Source of the DNA: Russula earlei
Taxonomy: Eukaryota; Basidiomycota; Agaricomycetes; Russulales; Russulaceae
DNA length: 64,000 bases
Reading direction: 5' to 3'
NCBI GenBank assembly: GCA_025769875.1
Contig: JAGFNK010000099.1
Location: 62,001 to 126,000 of the forward strand
Shown piece by piece: positions 40,461 to 57,543 of the stretch (the first letter of the stretch is position 1; the number at the start of each line of letters is the position of its first letter). The notes under the pieces are model-generated. The model made no database searches. It was not told where the DNA came from and worked only from the letters and a program-made list of their open reading frames with translations. A program made the position numbers and the translations under genes.

Positions 40461-41554
40461 ATGTCTACGACACCTGCCAGTGGGCCTCCGGCCTTTCAGT
40501 GTGCAGAGCCACCGGCCGCAGCGCAAGCTCCTTTTGACGATGCACGGGCAGATATAATTCTGCAGTCTAGCGATGGGGTGCAATTCCGGGTCTACAAATC
40601 CCTCCTCTCGCTTGCCTCTCCTATCTTCGCTGACATGTTCAGAATCCCTTCGCCTACCAGTTCATCCCCAAATCCTGATGATGAACGTCCGGTCGTCCGT
40701 CTCTCAGAGCTGCTCCGAAGATCTTGATTTTTTCCTTCGTCACCTTTATCCGATAGGGACCCTCGATGAGGCCGCAGCGGTCCCGACACGAAGAGTGGGC
40801 GGCCTCGCAGAGTTTGCGCGCAAATACCGCATAAATGCGTTGACAAAATACATCACGCGCTATCTCATGGATAACATTGAGCTCGACCCCGTTGATGTTT
40901 ATGCCATGGCCATCATGTATGAATTCAAGGATATATGGGCGAAGGCCGCCCTGTCATGTCTGAATGTTCCATTTTCTCGCCTCCAATCCCCGTATTTTCC
41001 CTACATCGCAAGGGAATATCACAGGGAACTCCTCAGATATCACGCTGCATGTGGGGAGGCTACCAGCGGCCTTGCATCGGAGCTGGAGTGGTTCTACTTG
41101 TTTTGCCAGACCATCGAATTCCCTCGGTGCACCAATTGCTCCACGTTAGGCTACTTTATATTTGATCGGAATTCCGGACGCGGTAGGCGTATACCGCACA
41201 TCTATAAACTCAGTTTATGACTATCAGGTATCACCAGTACGGGAAGAAGCCCCATTGTGTCTGTGGCAGTACTTGCGACGTTCTGCCGGTGTTCTCGCAC
41301 ATCACCCAAGTGCAAAAGCAGTCACTACCGAAGAATTTGTACTGAAGTTCAATACTTGCTCCTCGTGTAGAGATGACATGCAACGACGCATCTTCGATTT
41401 CAGCACAGTCTTTGAGGAAGAAATCAAGAAAGCGATCCAGCGGGTGGGTGTTTTACGTACCCGTTGTTCTCGGCTGTGTTTGTGATGCTCAACAATGCAT
41501 GTTCAACATTCCTGGCAGGTGCCTTTACCCGACGTTCTTACGAAACCTGAGTAG
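40461..41554 (+). pseudogene. BTB/POZ paralogue, copy 4, frameshifted
   Basis: This is a near relative of copy 3. It starts MSTTPASGPPAFQCAEPPAA, then FDDARADIILQSSDGVQFRV. An extra base in SELLRRS (about 40710; copy 3 has SECSGDL) shifts the frame inside the BTB domain and gives a stop at 40725..40727. The rest stays open in the other frame (LDFFLRHLYPIGTLDEAA... CTNC). It needs a short intron around 41181..41235 to reach LWQYLRRSAGVLAHHPSAKA, CSSC, and the final exon VPLPDVLTKPE. An intron cannot easily repair the first shift. Confidence 0.82.
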
Positions 41555-42496
41555 CGGCTCTATCGCTACGATCTGTTCACGACTGGAAGCTTTAGGGTGT
41601 GTTCTCCGTTGTAGCCTTCGAAGATACAACCTCAGCGTTTTGGCGTTCTTAAACCCAAAGTCAAGTGTCTGTATCTGTGTGAGTGGGATAGTATACGTGA
41701 GGAACATTTGGGTCATGGCGATGCTACTAAGTCGTTGGAAATGGTTGTTCATGGAACGCATGAAGTGGTCTGATTCGGATGTGGATGATCTATCGAATTC
41801 AAGTGTCTCTTCGATTGCGTACTACTACTACGACGATGGATAGACATTCCGTTTCCTGTTCTTCTACTTAGCCTCCTAACCTGGGTAAGTTGTAGGATAC
41901 TCAGGTCGTCCCTGAGTTCGTGACACTTCTCTCACACGACCCCGTTGGTTGGCGGTTATACCCTCGTTATTAATATATGAAGATGTCACCAATCTCCCGC
42001 CTCCGATCTCTCGAACTGCCCCGTATCGTAGCGGAGGTGTGGTGAAACTCATTTGGTATTACCATACTCATACGTCGCAATAATCACATTAAACTGGGAG
42101 GGGTTTCCAAGATGTTTACAATCCATGGCTTATAGTGACTCGGAGGCCCGCTGCATGACCGGATATCTAGATCAACAGCCCTCCGTGTCCAACTCGTCAC
42201 AGTCGTCATAGTTTGCCGCACGGTATCTGTGGAGCTAATTGTATTGCGAACTTCGCCCCCATTCTTGTACATCGGTCAAGTGCGGATGTAGTCATGACGA
42301 GCCATTCATACCGAACGATATGGATTGCGTTATTTGCCCAAGTGGTGACTCCATTGAGTAGCAGGTCACTTATTCATACCTTTACGTCTCCTAGTTTTGT
42401 GCTTTCCCTGTAGCGTGGAAGCACTCCTTTCTAGTGCGCAGCCGAGGAACAGTGATACGTCTCCAGAAATTCCGTTGCATGCAATAGCTACAGCGT
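41555..42496. repeat. 3' flank of BTB copy 4, duplicate of the copy-3 flank
   Basis: This is diverged but colinear with 38134..38770, so copies 3 and 4 arose as one segmental duplication of roughly 1.8 kb. The last about 200 bp before RPF1's stop are unique. No gene is seen. Confidence 0.65.
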
Positions 42497-43987
42497 TCAC
42501 AGAAAAAATGTGCGTCTCGAAGTCTCGAGCTCCGGCTGTTGGGGGTCGAACACATCAGACAGGAACATTCTAGACCGCAACCGACACGCACCTTCCAAAC
42601 CCACTCGTACTCATCCGCTTTAGGCGGCACTTTCTTCGCGGTCTGTGCGGCCTCTGCCGGTTCCTCTTCAGCGCCGGGTCCGCCCTGATCGTCGGCGGCT
42701 GTTTCTGTCTGCTCTCGTGACTCGCCGAAATCATCGAACTCTAACGGCTTTGCAACGTCTCCCAGATAATTGACGGCGGGCAGACCCTTCTTCAACGACC
42801 GTAGCTTGAGCGTAAACCGCGGGCCGATCTCTTGCAACGCGACCTTTTCCGTCGAACGAAATGCATAACTCGATGATATCATCTCGTCAACCAGAGACAT
42901 CGAGCGGATACTCATGTGATGGTCTCTTACCGATGCCGTCTGAAGAACAAAAAGTCGCGCTGATTGTGAAGCGTGACCACTTGCCGGCCTTGGAATTCTG
43001 GCAGCGGTGGGAAAAACGTCTGGAACATGCGCCCGACGGTGTGTCCGAGACGCGTGACAAAATTGTTGAGCACAAGCTCTGGGTGATGGGCCGTTGCTCG
43101 CGCGTGACCCTGCTCTCAATATCCAAAATGAAAAAAAGGACGTCCCCAACATATGCAGACGTGAGGACGCACAAAGATTTTTTTTGTGAGTTCGATTGAA
43201 GTGAGCTTGAAATATGCCGTGGGCCCGTCGGGTAAGTGTACCATGGTAATCGCATCTTCTCGATTGGTTATACGGGCACAGCGGCAGCGGAGAACGAGGA
43301 ATGATGAGATACGCACTAGGCTTCTTCGTGTTTTCGTTCACGACCACAAGATTGGTAAACCCTCTCCCCGCCGCCCACCCCGCTATCTTTCCCATTTCAA
43401 ATCCTCTGGTCTTCGGTCGTCTGTGGAACTCCGCGCCAGGGAATACACCGACGAGTTCATCGCAAAATTCATACGCCGCACGCGTCGCCTTGGGAGATGT
43501 GGTGATGAGCACTCTCGGTGGGATCGTCGGGTCGTCGATGGAGGAAAAGTAGGAGGAAAACGGGTCCGACGCTATGTCTGCCGCTGCTTCGGCGACAGGC
43601 TGCTGCTGGGCAGCGGTGGACGAGGAAGAGTCTTGAGTGGTGTGGCCAGCGACTGAGGGATCCGCCGTCAAGAACGACGGATCGAACTCGCGTGTGTTTT
43701 CAAGGGTGCGCGGGACATTATCCGCCAGTCGTTTCTACCAAACGAAATGTTTGAAAACTAGTCAGAACGTCGAAGGAACATTTCTGCACGCGCGAGAGAG
43801 AGGGGGGGGGGCCACAAGCGTCCATGCGTACTTGTTTTGCTTTGGGGTCGTCTGCCTCGTGCTTCGCGTTTGCGAGCCGGCGCTGCAGCTTGGCCTGGCC
43901 TTTCTCCTTCTTCGCCTTGTGGAATATTTGTTCGCGTTTTTGTTTGTTTTTTATAGCGCTGGGCGCGAATCTGTGCGAGGTGGGCAT
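42497..43987 (-). CDS. RPF1: Ribosome production factor 1 (Brix domain)
   Basis: RPF1 is a nucleolar Brix protein needed for 60S assembly and ITS2 processing. The start at 43987 gives [20 protein letters not shown] and a basic coiled segment ([20 protein letters not shown]). Later exons give [36 protein letters not shown] and [20 protein letters not shown], then [40 protein letters not shown] and [17 protein letters not shown]. The last exon ([12 protein letters not shown]) is the conserved Rpf1 end. An acidic spacer precedes it. Seven or so introns are needed, all in phase. Confidence 0.95.
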
Positions 43988-44307
43988 CGAGGCTGCCTTC
44001 GGTGGGTGTTCGTTAAAGGAAGATTGCCGGACCGTGGGCACGGTGACCAAAGATTGGTGGGAACGACCGCACTCGGTATGTTACGGATCTATATTGTAGC
44101 ACCAGCCATGGTTCGTGCTATGCTCTACTGAGGACTGTACGAGACCTAGAGTTATATGTACGCTACCACAGGTAGCAGTGAGTGGTGCTGGCCCTTGACG
44201 TGGAATTCCCACGTTCACCCTGCCATCAGACCCAGCTCCGCTCGCTCCCTTCATCATCCACATCCACGTCTACGCGATTACACGTCCTTGTCGGCCTCCC
44301 GTGCGTC

Positions 44308-45161
44308 ATGTCCGACTCCCGCACACGGTCACCGCGTCTCGTCCTCTGTTGTCTTCTTCTCTTCGTCTCCGCCGTGAATGCTCTCCACTTTTATCTGGAC
44401 GCGGATGAGAAGCGGTGCTTCATCGAGGAACTACCCACGAACACCGTGGTCGAGGGTGAGCGCCATCAAAGATGCGCCTATGCCAGTCGGCGCCTCTCTC
44501 ATCCGCACTCTCTACTTTTTTCAAAGGCCACTATAGGGCATTGGAATGGAACGAAAAGGAGCAGCTGTACAAGATCAACGAAGAGTTGGGCATCCTAGTG
44601 CAGGTCACGGTAAGCAACACCTTTGGATTGGCCTCTCTCGACTGGTACCATGTCACCTTCGCAGGAAGTGGAAAGTGGCCATTCCGTCGCCAGCACGCGT
44701 GGTCCGCCCGACGGCCGTTTCACCTTCACTTCACATGATGCGGGCGATCACGCTATCTGCCTCTCGACCAACTATTCCTCCTCCTGGTTTGGTCCTACGG
44801 CACACATCCGCTTATATCTCGATTTCGCCGTTGGGTCGACCAAGCCCAACGTGGAGCATGACCGTTCACACGTCTCGGTGCTCACAAGCAAGCTCCGTGA
44901 CCTGAATATAAAAATCGAGGACATTCGTCGCGAACAGCAGTATCAACGCGAACGGGAGGCAGATTTTCGTGACCTTTCTGAAGCTACGAATTCCCGCGCT
45001 GTGTGGTACAGCATTGTACAAATAGCTGTACTCGTCACGACGTGCGCGTGGCAGTTGCGACACCTAAGAGTGAGTACCGTGGCCCCATCATGTCTGCAAG
45101 TAAATGTTAACGGTAACTTGTCAATGTCCAGCGATTCTTCGAGGATCGGAAAATACGCTAG
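44308..45161 (+). CDS. p24-family cargo receptor (Erp1/TMED-like)
   Basis: This is a type I membrane protein of COPI/COPII vesicles that selects cargo between ER and Golgi. A signal peptide is clear (LVLCCLLLFVSAVNA), followed directly by LHFYLDADEKRCFIEELPTN, the p24 delta/gamma-type start of the GOLD domain. Further exons give HYRALEWNEKEQLYKINEEL and DAGDHAICLSTNYSSSW. The membrane-proximal coiled coil is KLRDLNIKIEDIRREQQYQR, the TM helix VWYSIVQIAVLVTTCAWQL, and the tail HLRRFFEDRKIR, with the FF export motif and a basic end. It is complete, with four or five introns. It is convergent with ETR1 (64 bp between stops). Confidence 0.93.
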
Positions 45162-45225
45162 CGTAGTCGCAAACCATCTATGTTTCGAATAAATTATATG
45201 GTTACTTAGTAGGGAATTGCACCTA

Positions 45226-46772
45226 TTAGTCACTACTTTCGACCTTGAGGATCACCTTTTTCTTGAAGCCGCCTGACGCCATTCTCTGAAATATCCCACG
45301 AATCAAACCTGAGGCGTGCTCATCGCTGGTTTCCTTCTCAATAGTTAAAATCTCGTGCTTCGGCTCTTTGAACTGTTCCAATGTATGACTCAAGACTCCC
45401 CTCTGTGATGCGGACGCGTCTGCTCACCTTCCCCAAAGCCATCGTCCGTGCGAGTTCCTCGACGAGCTTGATTCGTCCTTCGTCGTTGCCTTCATACCAC
45501 CGACTAAGCCAAAATCCGTGGCTTGTAAGGTTTTTGAATATGTAGAAGGACGCGGGAATCGGAACGGGACGCTTCGCCATTGCGCCGTATGTCACCAGGT
45601 GCGCGTCGCTGCCCAGGAGGCCTGCCATGGCCATCGTCGACTCGCCGCCGACGCAGTTCAGTCCGAGGCGGATATCCTTTCCCGCGGGTGGCGTCAGCGT
45701 CAGCACGTAGATCTCCCGCTCATTCGGATGGAGCGAAGAACCTGGCCGCCCGTCCATCCATTGACCTTTGCCTTGATCGACTTTTTGTCGCCCAGCTCGT
45801 CGTACGTGACGACGTGCGTGGCACCCAGGTCTTCCAATTCTCGCCTGAGCGCATCTATATCGTCCCTGCACGCATCGTCGTTGAGATACGAGACCGAAAC
45901 CCGTTCTTCGACAATAAAGAATCGCCCACCGGCTCCGGACAAAGTTGAGGGTCTTCACGCCAGCATTCCTCGCGAGCTGTATGACGGCCTGGCCAACCTA
46001 CGGAAGACAAGCGAAGTGAGAAATGAGCCGCCCCCCCCTCCCCTTCCTCGGTCCATTGAACAACGTGTTGGTTGTGGACTCCAATCGTTGGAACGCACCG
46101 CGCCGTTTGCACCATTTTGAACGACCCACGCGCCCCTCTCCAGAGCGACGAAGTGCGACAGGAGGCAGTACGCGGTCGGGGGGTTGACCTGTATGTAGCA
46201 GCGAGATCGATGGGTGTGTGTTATCCCAGCGTTGGGGGGATCATGTTCGGGGGGGGCATGAACATGAATAAAAGGGGATGGTAGTGGTGGGGCCCGTCGG
46301 AACGCACCGCCATCGTCGCCGCATTCACTTCCGAGAGGCCGTCCAACCTCGGCACCTTCAAGAGCTGGTCCTCACGCACGTTCGCGGCGCTCCTCCACGT
46401 GCCGACCTGGCTCGCCTTCATGACGACCCAGTCGCCGGGCGCGAGGCCCCTCACGCCCTCGCCGACGTCCGTGACCTCCGCGAGCCCCTCGTTCCCGCCG
46501 ACGAACGCGTCCCCCCGGGCGCCGGGGAAGGACGTGCGCCGCGGCTTGGAAGGGTACACCCCTTCGATCACGTTCACGTCCGCCGGGTTTATGGGGGACA
46601 ACGCGAAGCGCACGTTCGCCGTTTGCGGGGGAGGGGCGCCGAGGCCGGGGACCGTGACCGCGCGCAGGACATCCGCAGGCTGGCCATTCTGGGAGTAGAC
46701 GATGGCACGGTTCGCCTGTATTCGCACCGAGGTCGAGAAGAGGCGAACGCAAGAAGTTCGCTTTCTGAACAT
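45226..46772 (-). CDS. ETR1: Mitochondrial trans-2-enoyl-CoA/ACP reductase
   Basis: Etr1/MECR performs the last reduction of mitochondrial type II fatty-acid synthesis, NADPH-dependent, needed for lipoate supply. The start at 46772 gives the presequence MFRKRTSCVRLFSTSVRIQA. Then NVIEGVYPSKPRRTSFPGAR and VKGL-like [20 protein letters not shown] follow, then the cofactor-binding VGQAVIQLARNAGVKTLNFV and RLGLNCVGGESTMAMAGLLG. The later part is HLVTYGAMAKRPVPIPASFY and FWLSRWYEGNDEGR, and the last exon ends KKKVILKVESSD. Four or five introns are needed. It is complete as far as I can tell. Confidence 0.94.
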
Positions 46773-46959
46773 CGTCGTCGTCGCTCACGCTATTTCCATA
46801 CCACGTGATGAACAGAGCTTTGTTTGACCAAATCAAGGTACGCAGCGTGCACAGAGCGAGTGGTAAAATGTTCCAAAAACGAAAAATCAAGCGATACTCT
46901 GATTGCGTTAACGTCTAGATACATGATCAAGTGCAGCAATCCCTTTTCTTTTCATCCGG

Positions 46960-53016
<6,057 letters not shown>

Positions 53017-53288
53017 CGCGACCACCACAGTTGGAGACAACAACGCAAGTTGGTGGGTGACTCACTCGTCGGCCTACAACTCGATTACGCGTAAAGCGGC
53101 TCCCATGCTCGGTCGGCCGGCGTTCACCACTTTTGGTCGGCATGTCAAGGCACTCTTATTTAAACTTGCAACGGCCCAAGCATGGCGAAGGGGGTGACAT
53201 TTAAGCAGCGTGCCTGTCAGGGAGTAGCTTTTATGCAGTATACTATGAAGGGAGGCCACCGGGCAGGCCAGTGCGTCATTGAATGGGA

Positions 53289-54173
53289 TTAACGCTCGCG
53301 TGTCTCCTGCATACGCTGCTTGGTAACCTGAATAAACTGCTCCCTCAACGCCCGCTGCTCCGCAATCTTCTCCAAAATCGTTCCTCTCCGCGTCGTCAAG
53401 TCTCCGCGCCATGTCCACCCGGGCGACCCTTTCCGCGTAAGCAACAGGAACTGAGATTTCACCATGTCCTTCGTCATCTGGAAGCGATACAGCGGTTCCA
53501 AGGATCGCTCGCGCGCCTCGCGGTCCGCCTTGGACATATCTTCGTGCATCATCGGGAAATAAAACGGCTCGACGAGCCCAACGACGGCACGCTTGTACGT
53601 GCGGAACCCCCCGCCGGTGCGCTTCCATGCGCGGTTCCACACGCGGCGCAGGGGCGCGATGTAGCTGTCCGTGCGGATGTACGTCGTCTGCACGCCGTAC
53701 ACCGCGGCGAGGTACGAGCGCACGTCCGTCTTGGTGACCGACCGGGGGATGCGGAACGTCGCCTCGTAAGGATTGTACGGCTTTCCTGGCGGCGTGAAAT
53801 TCGGCACGAGGCGGAAGATGATATTGGGAAGGTAGACCTTCTCGGCCACCACTTGTGTTTCCCTCTCGCCGGACGGCGTCACAACCTCGCGCGTGCCGCG
53901 TAACCGAGATCGTCGCGAGTTGAGTTTGGCGAGCCACTCGCCCTCGGTGGGCTCTGTTCCATCTCGTCGTAAAAGTTCTCCTTTGGCGAGGGCGCGCTGA
54001 TACCGGGCGAATTCCGTGGGGGTTAGACCGCTGGGATGGGCGTCGGATTCAGCAGCGGTGGTGGGTGCTTTTTTTGAGCGACGAAGGCGGACGGCGCGCG
54101 GAGTTGATGCTGTCCTTGCAGCAGCGGCAGCTTCTGGGAGGGTAGAGTAGCCACGCTTAAGGAGGGCGTTCAT
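53289..54173 (-). CDS. MRP20: Mitochondrial large-subunit ribosomal protein uL23m
   Basis: This single-exon gene encodes 294 aa. The N-terminus is basic and mitochondrial (MNALLKRGYSTLPEAAAAAR). The L23 core is VYLPNIIFRLVPNFTPPGKP, YNPYEATFRIPRSVTKTDVR, YLAAVYGVQTTYIRTDSYIA, then RVWNRAWKRTGGGFRTYKRA. The C-terminal extension is charged (KIAEQRALREQFIQVTKQRM). Its start lies only 132 bp from the TA duplication at the left end of the transposon, so the element sits in its upstream region. Confidence 0.95.
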   Translation of the reverse strand: MNALLKRGYSTLPEAAAAARTASTPRAVRLRRSKKAPTTAAESDAHPSGLTPTEFARYQRALAKGELLRRDGTEPTEGEWLAKLNSRRSRLRGTREVVTPSGERETQVVAEKVYLPNIIFRLVPNFTPPGKPYNPYEATFRIPRSVTKTDVRSYLAAVYGVQTTYIRTDSYIAPLRRVWNRAWKRTGGGFRTYKRAVVGLVEPFYFPMMHEDMSKADREARERSLEPLYRFQMTKDMVKSQFLLLTRKGSPGWTWRGDLTTRRGTILEKIAEQRALREQFIQVTKQRMQETRER

Positions 54174-54307
54174 TTTCTGTTTCTGTTCGCCACTGCTTGG
54201 AGCATCTGGTTTAGCGCGTCGAGCGCCGCTGTCCGGATGGGCAGTGATACAAATATGAACAAATACAGAGGCACATCAGACATCATGGATGATGTCGGTT
54301 TCGGTTT

Positions 54308-54495
54308 ATTGTCGTTTTCAGATAACGTGACGCGCCGGAAATTTCCGAAAAGAAAAGGGTTGGTGTAGAAAGAACTTGATGTATCGCCAAATTTTAAGCA
54401 AAAAATCATAAAAAATAGCCCATTCGAACCAGAATGAAATGTACTTTCTAAATATTCTGTTCCGAGAACAGATACATTGAATTTCGGACATGCCC
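54308..54495 (+). repeat. Left terminal inverted repeat
   Basis: The outer part is GC-balanced and matches the complement of the right end: CGTGACGCGCCGGAAATTTC, then a gap of a few bases, then AGAAAGAACTTGATGTATC. The inner part stays alignable through GAACCAGAATGAAA and CCGAGAA. Confidence 0.88.
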
Positions 54496-54569
54496 ATGTC
54501 GGGTAGGCATGGTCACGGTTGTGGGAATGATGTAGGCGTCTAAGCACTTTGTTCCCTGCTTCCTCTCTG

Positions 54570-55753
54570 ATGGCAAGAGGCCAAAAGGTCTCCCTCGAAG
54601 TCCAGCAAATTGTGGTTCGAATGTCAACTGTGCTCTCAAAGCAAGATATTGCAAATTACACAGGTGTATCGCTTAGCTCGGTTGAAAGGATTCTACGACG
54701 CTTCCAGGAGCACAATGCTGTCTCAGATGTAGCAGTGGAGCGGCGTCGTAGGTCTGATCAGGCACTACGTGGAGCAGATGTAGAGGTAAGCATATGTGAA
54801 ACCGCTACTGTGGGGTATTCCTAATGACTATACTAGTACCTGTTTGGGAGGATTCATGATGCACCTGATCTGTACCTTGATGAGCTGCGGGATATGCTTG
54901 CAGCAAATTCTGGGATACGTGTTTCAAGGTCAACCATCTGGCGTACACTGCGAGCTGGCGGACTCACAATGAAAAAGGTATGGGCACTCAGACTTGATAC
55001 ATCTATTGGTGACTTCATGATTTAGCTTTCGCGTGCTGCAATTGAGCGCTCAGAAGAAAAGCGGCTTGCATACCTCAATCGAATCAGCGTGTACTCAGCC
55101 GATCAGCTTGTTTTCGTTGATGAGAGCTCTGTAGATCGTCGAACAACATATCGAGGGGCAGCTTGGTATATTCGTGGTACACAGGCACAGCGTAAAGCTT
55201 TCTTTGTTCGCGGCAGACGGTAAGTCACTCAATTTCTGTCCGATTCCCTGTTTGACTCCATTTCATAGCTTCTCCGTGCTTCCTGCCATCTCATTCACTG
55301 ATGGAATTTTACACTGCAAGATTGTTGAAGGCTCATTTTGCACCGAAACTTTTCAACAATTTATTGGCGGTCTTCTCAAGGTTATGGAACCATACCCTGG
55401 CCCCAACTCCGTCATTGTTATGGACAATTGTCGGATTCACAAGCATGCGGATATTGTCGAGATGATTGAGTCAAGGTTTGTAATAACATACTAGACCTGT
55501 AATGCGTTTGACGTGACCTACTTCCACCAGGGGAATGCGTTGCGAATTCCTGCCTCCATATTCACCTGATTTGAACCCAATTGAGCTCGCGTTTTCGGCA
55601 ATGAAGAATCACATTCGACGAAACGGTGATTTGGTCCGCTTGTCAATGACTGAATTATCCGACAGAGACATATATACAACCCTACTTGATGCACTTTATC
55701 TTGTTTCTCCCTTGGACTGTCGTGGCTGGTACAAGTATTGTGGGTATTCTTAG
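54570..55753 (+). CDS. DD34E Tc1/mariner transposase (326 aa)
   Basis: This cut-and-paste transposase is likely the enzyme that mobilises the surrounding element. Exons 54570..54785, 54837..54977, 55026..55219, 55269..55475 and 55531..55753 sum to 981 nt, or 326 aa, with phase kept. The N-terminal part is a helix-turn-helix (VLSKQDIANYTGVSLSSVER) and a second DNA-binding segment (ANSGIRVSRSTIWRTLRAGG). The catalytic residues are FVDESSVD, VIVMDNCRIHK and PPYSPDLNPIELAFSAMK; exactly 34 residues lie between the second Asp and the Glu. There is no stop or frameshift, so it may be active. It begins 262 bp inside the left end. Confidence 0.93.
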
Positions 55754-55857
55754 TGTTGTGTTATTTGTACTCTCGACAGTTGTACTTGCCAATATGATAT
55801 TGTAGAAGACGAAGTGGTCAAGACCCACGCGACCAGTGGGCTCGCGATAAAGACGAC

Positions 55858-57520
55858 TTGGACTTGACATACCATTCGCCCACCATGACCTCCGCCGCAT
55901 CGCCCACTCCTGCTCCCGTCATCCTTGTTGCACCTTTCGCCGTCCCTGCCACGCAAGCCGTCGCCCCCGCACCTTCAGTCCTGTCCCTGCTTCGCCCACG
56001 ATCTCAGCTGCTGCCTCACCCCCGCGCTTGCACACCGTCGCATGCAATTCAGTCGCCACCGCCCCAGACTCATCCGCATCCGTCGCCACCACGTCAGTCC
56101 CAATATCATCAGCAGCCTCCGTCTTAGCCTTGCCTGCCATCGTCAGTACAGCACCGCCCGCCGCCGCCTCAGTCGTCTCATCGCCAGCCATCTCCGTTGT
56201 TGCTGTACACGCCCCATCCGCCGTAGCATCCGTAATGCCAGCCAGTTCTGCTATCTTAGTTTCCACCACCGTCGTCTCAACCACCACCGTCGTCTCAACC
56301 ACCACCGTCGTCTCAACCACCACCGCTGCCAGCTCCATCCCGTCTCACATGGCCTCACCTTCACCTGCCTCAGTCGTCTCCTCACCAGTTCTCACGCCGC
56401 CCACAATGCCAGCTGCCTCCCCTGCCCCATCAGCCGTCAGTTCAGCCTAGTCCGCCGTATCTCCAGCATCTCCAGCCACCGCCGTCTCTGCCCTGTCCGC
56501 TGCCTCAGCCTGGCCCACTGTCTCACTCCCATCGCCAGGCGCCGCCACTGCCCCAACGTCTCCTGTCGCCGCCCCATCTCTGGTTTTATCTGCCGCCGCC
56601 GCCTCAGCTCAGTCCGTCGCCCTCTTGGTTTCATCCTCAATCTCAGTCGACGTCACGCGTAGCGCCAAAGTTTCAGTCACGCACGACACCAGCAACGACG
56701 CACTGCTGTCGCCTCACGCCACCAGCATCGCCCAAGAAGACCAAAGGCCTCGAACCCAAGCTCAGCAACGCCGTCCCGCAGAAAGATCAACAGCCGCCAT
56801 CACGACGTCGCCACAGGAGAAGCCGTCGATGCAAGCACCACGCCGCACCACGCCTCCCCTTCCATCGCATTCCCGCCCACACGTACGCCCTCATCCCCGC
56901 ATGCTGCCATCACCTGCAGTGGCAAAGACCTTGTCACCGCGACCGCGAGATGATTACCAGAGACCCCTCACGTCTTGTTTTAGGTTTTTGGACGCTGACC
57001 CCACACACTCTAGCTCAACGACTACGGCAAGCGTTCGCAAGGCGAACCACGCCGTCCGCCCCCTCTTGTCTCGTCACCCGCTTGCGCGCTATCGTCCACA
57101 CGTCCCACCGCCACCTGCTATGGAGAAGACCTCGATGCCACGGCCGGAAGACGTCAGCGCGACAGCCACACAAGCCGGGCTCGCCGCTTGCCTCCGCAAC
57201 AACAACAGCAGCAGCAAAAACAACGGCAACGGCAACAACTTCAACGACACCAGCAGCACCACGTCGTGACGACACATTTGACACGCCGCAAGCACGCCAC
57301 GCCCCCTCCTGCTTCGCCACACCGCGCCCGCATTCCAGGAGACAACGACACCAGCACCACTGCACGCAACGGCACAGACGACACATTTGACACGAGGCAC
57401 ACACCGCAAGCATGCCCCGCCCCATCCTGCCTTGCTGCAACGCCCACCCCCTTTGCGATGACGAGACCACGCGCGCGCAAGGCCGAAGACTCGCTCAAGA
57501 CACTTTGACCGAGGACGGTC
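55858..57520 (+). repeat. C-rich low-complexity cargo block
   Basis: The plus strand is rich in C and poor in stops, so long frames are open in several registers at once on both strands. It contains three to four tandem copies of an 18-bp CCACCGTCGTCTCAACCA unit near 56262..56325 (reading VVSTTT repeats), a degenerate pair of about 180-bp units around 56870 and 57080 (PSPAVAKTLSPRPRDD / PPPAMEKTSMPRPED), and a pair around 57262 and 57371 (GACACATTTGACAC). No domain is seen. One frame could encode a Pro/Ser/Ala/Thr protein, but I cannot choose it. Confidence 0.6.
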
Positions 57521-57543
57521 AAAAATTTCAAGCCCCCGGGAGG

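Noticed and set aside
46278..46808. A 176-codon plus-strand ORF, Arg/Glu-rich.
   Set aside because: It is the antisense shadow of the first ETR1 exon in GC-rich sequence.
53074..53937. A 287-codon minus-strand ORF.
   Set aside because: It overlaps uL23m in another frame; the uL23m frame carries the conserved sequence.
55919..56338. A minus-strand ORF with TTVVETTVVE repeats.
   Set aside because: Antisense of the low-complexity cargo block; no independent support.
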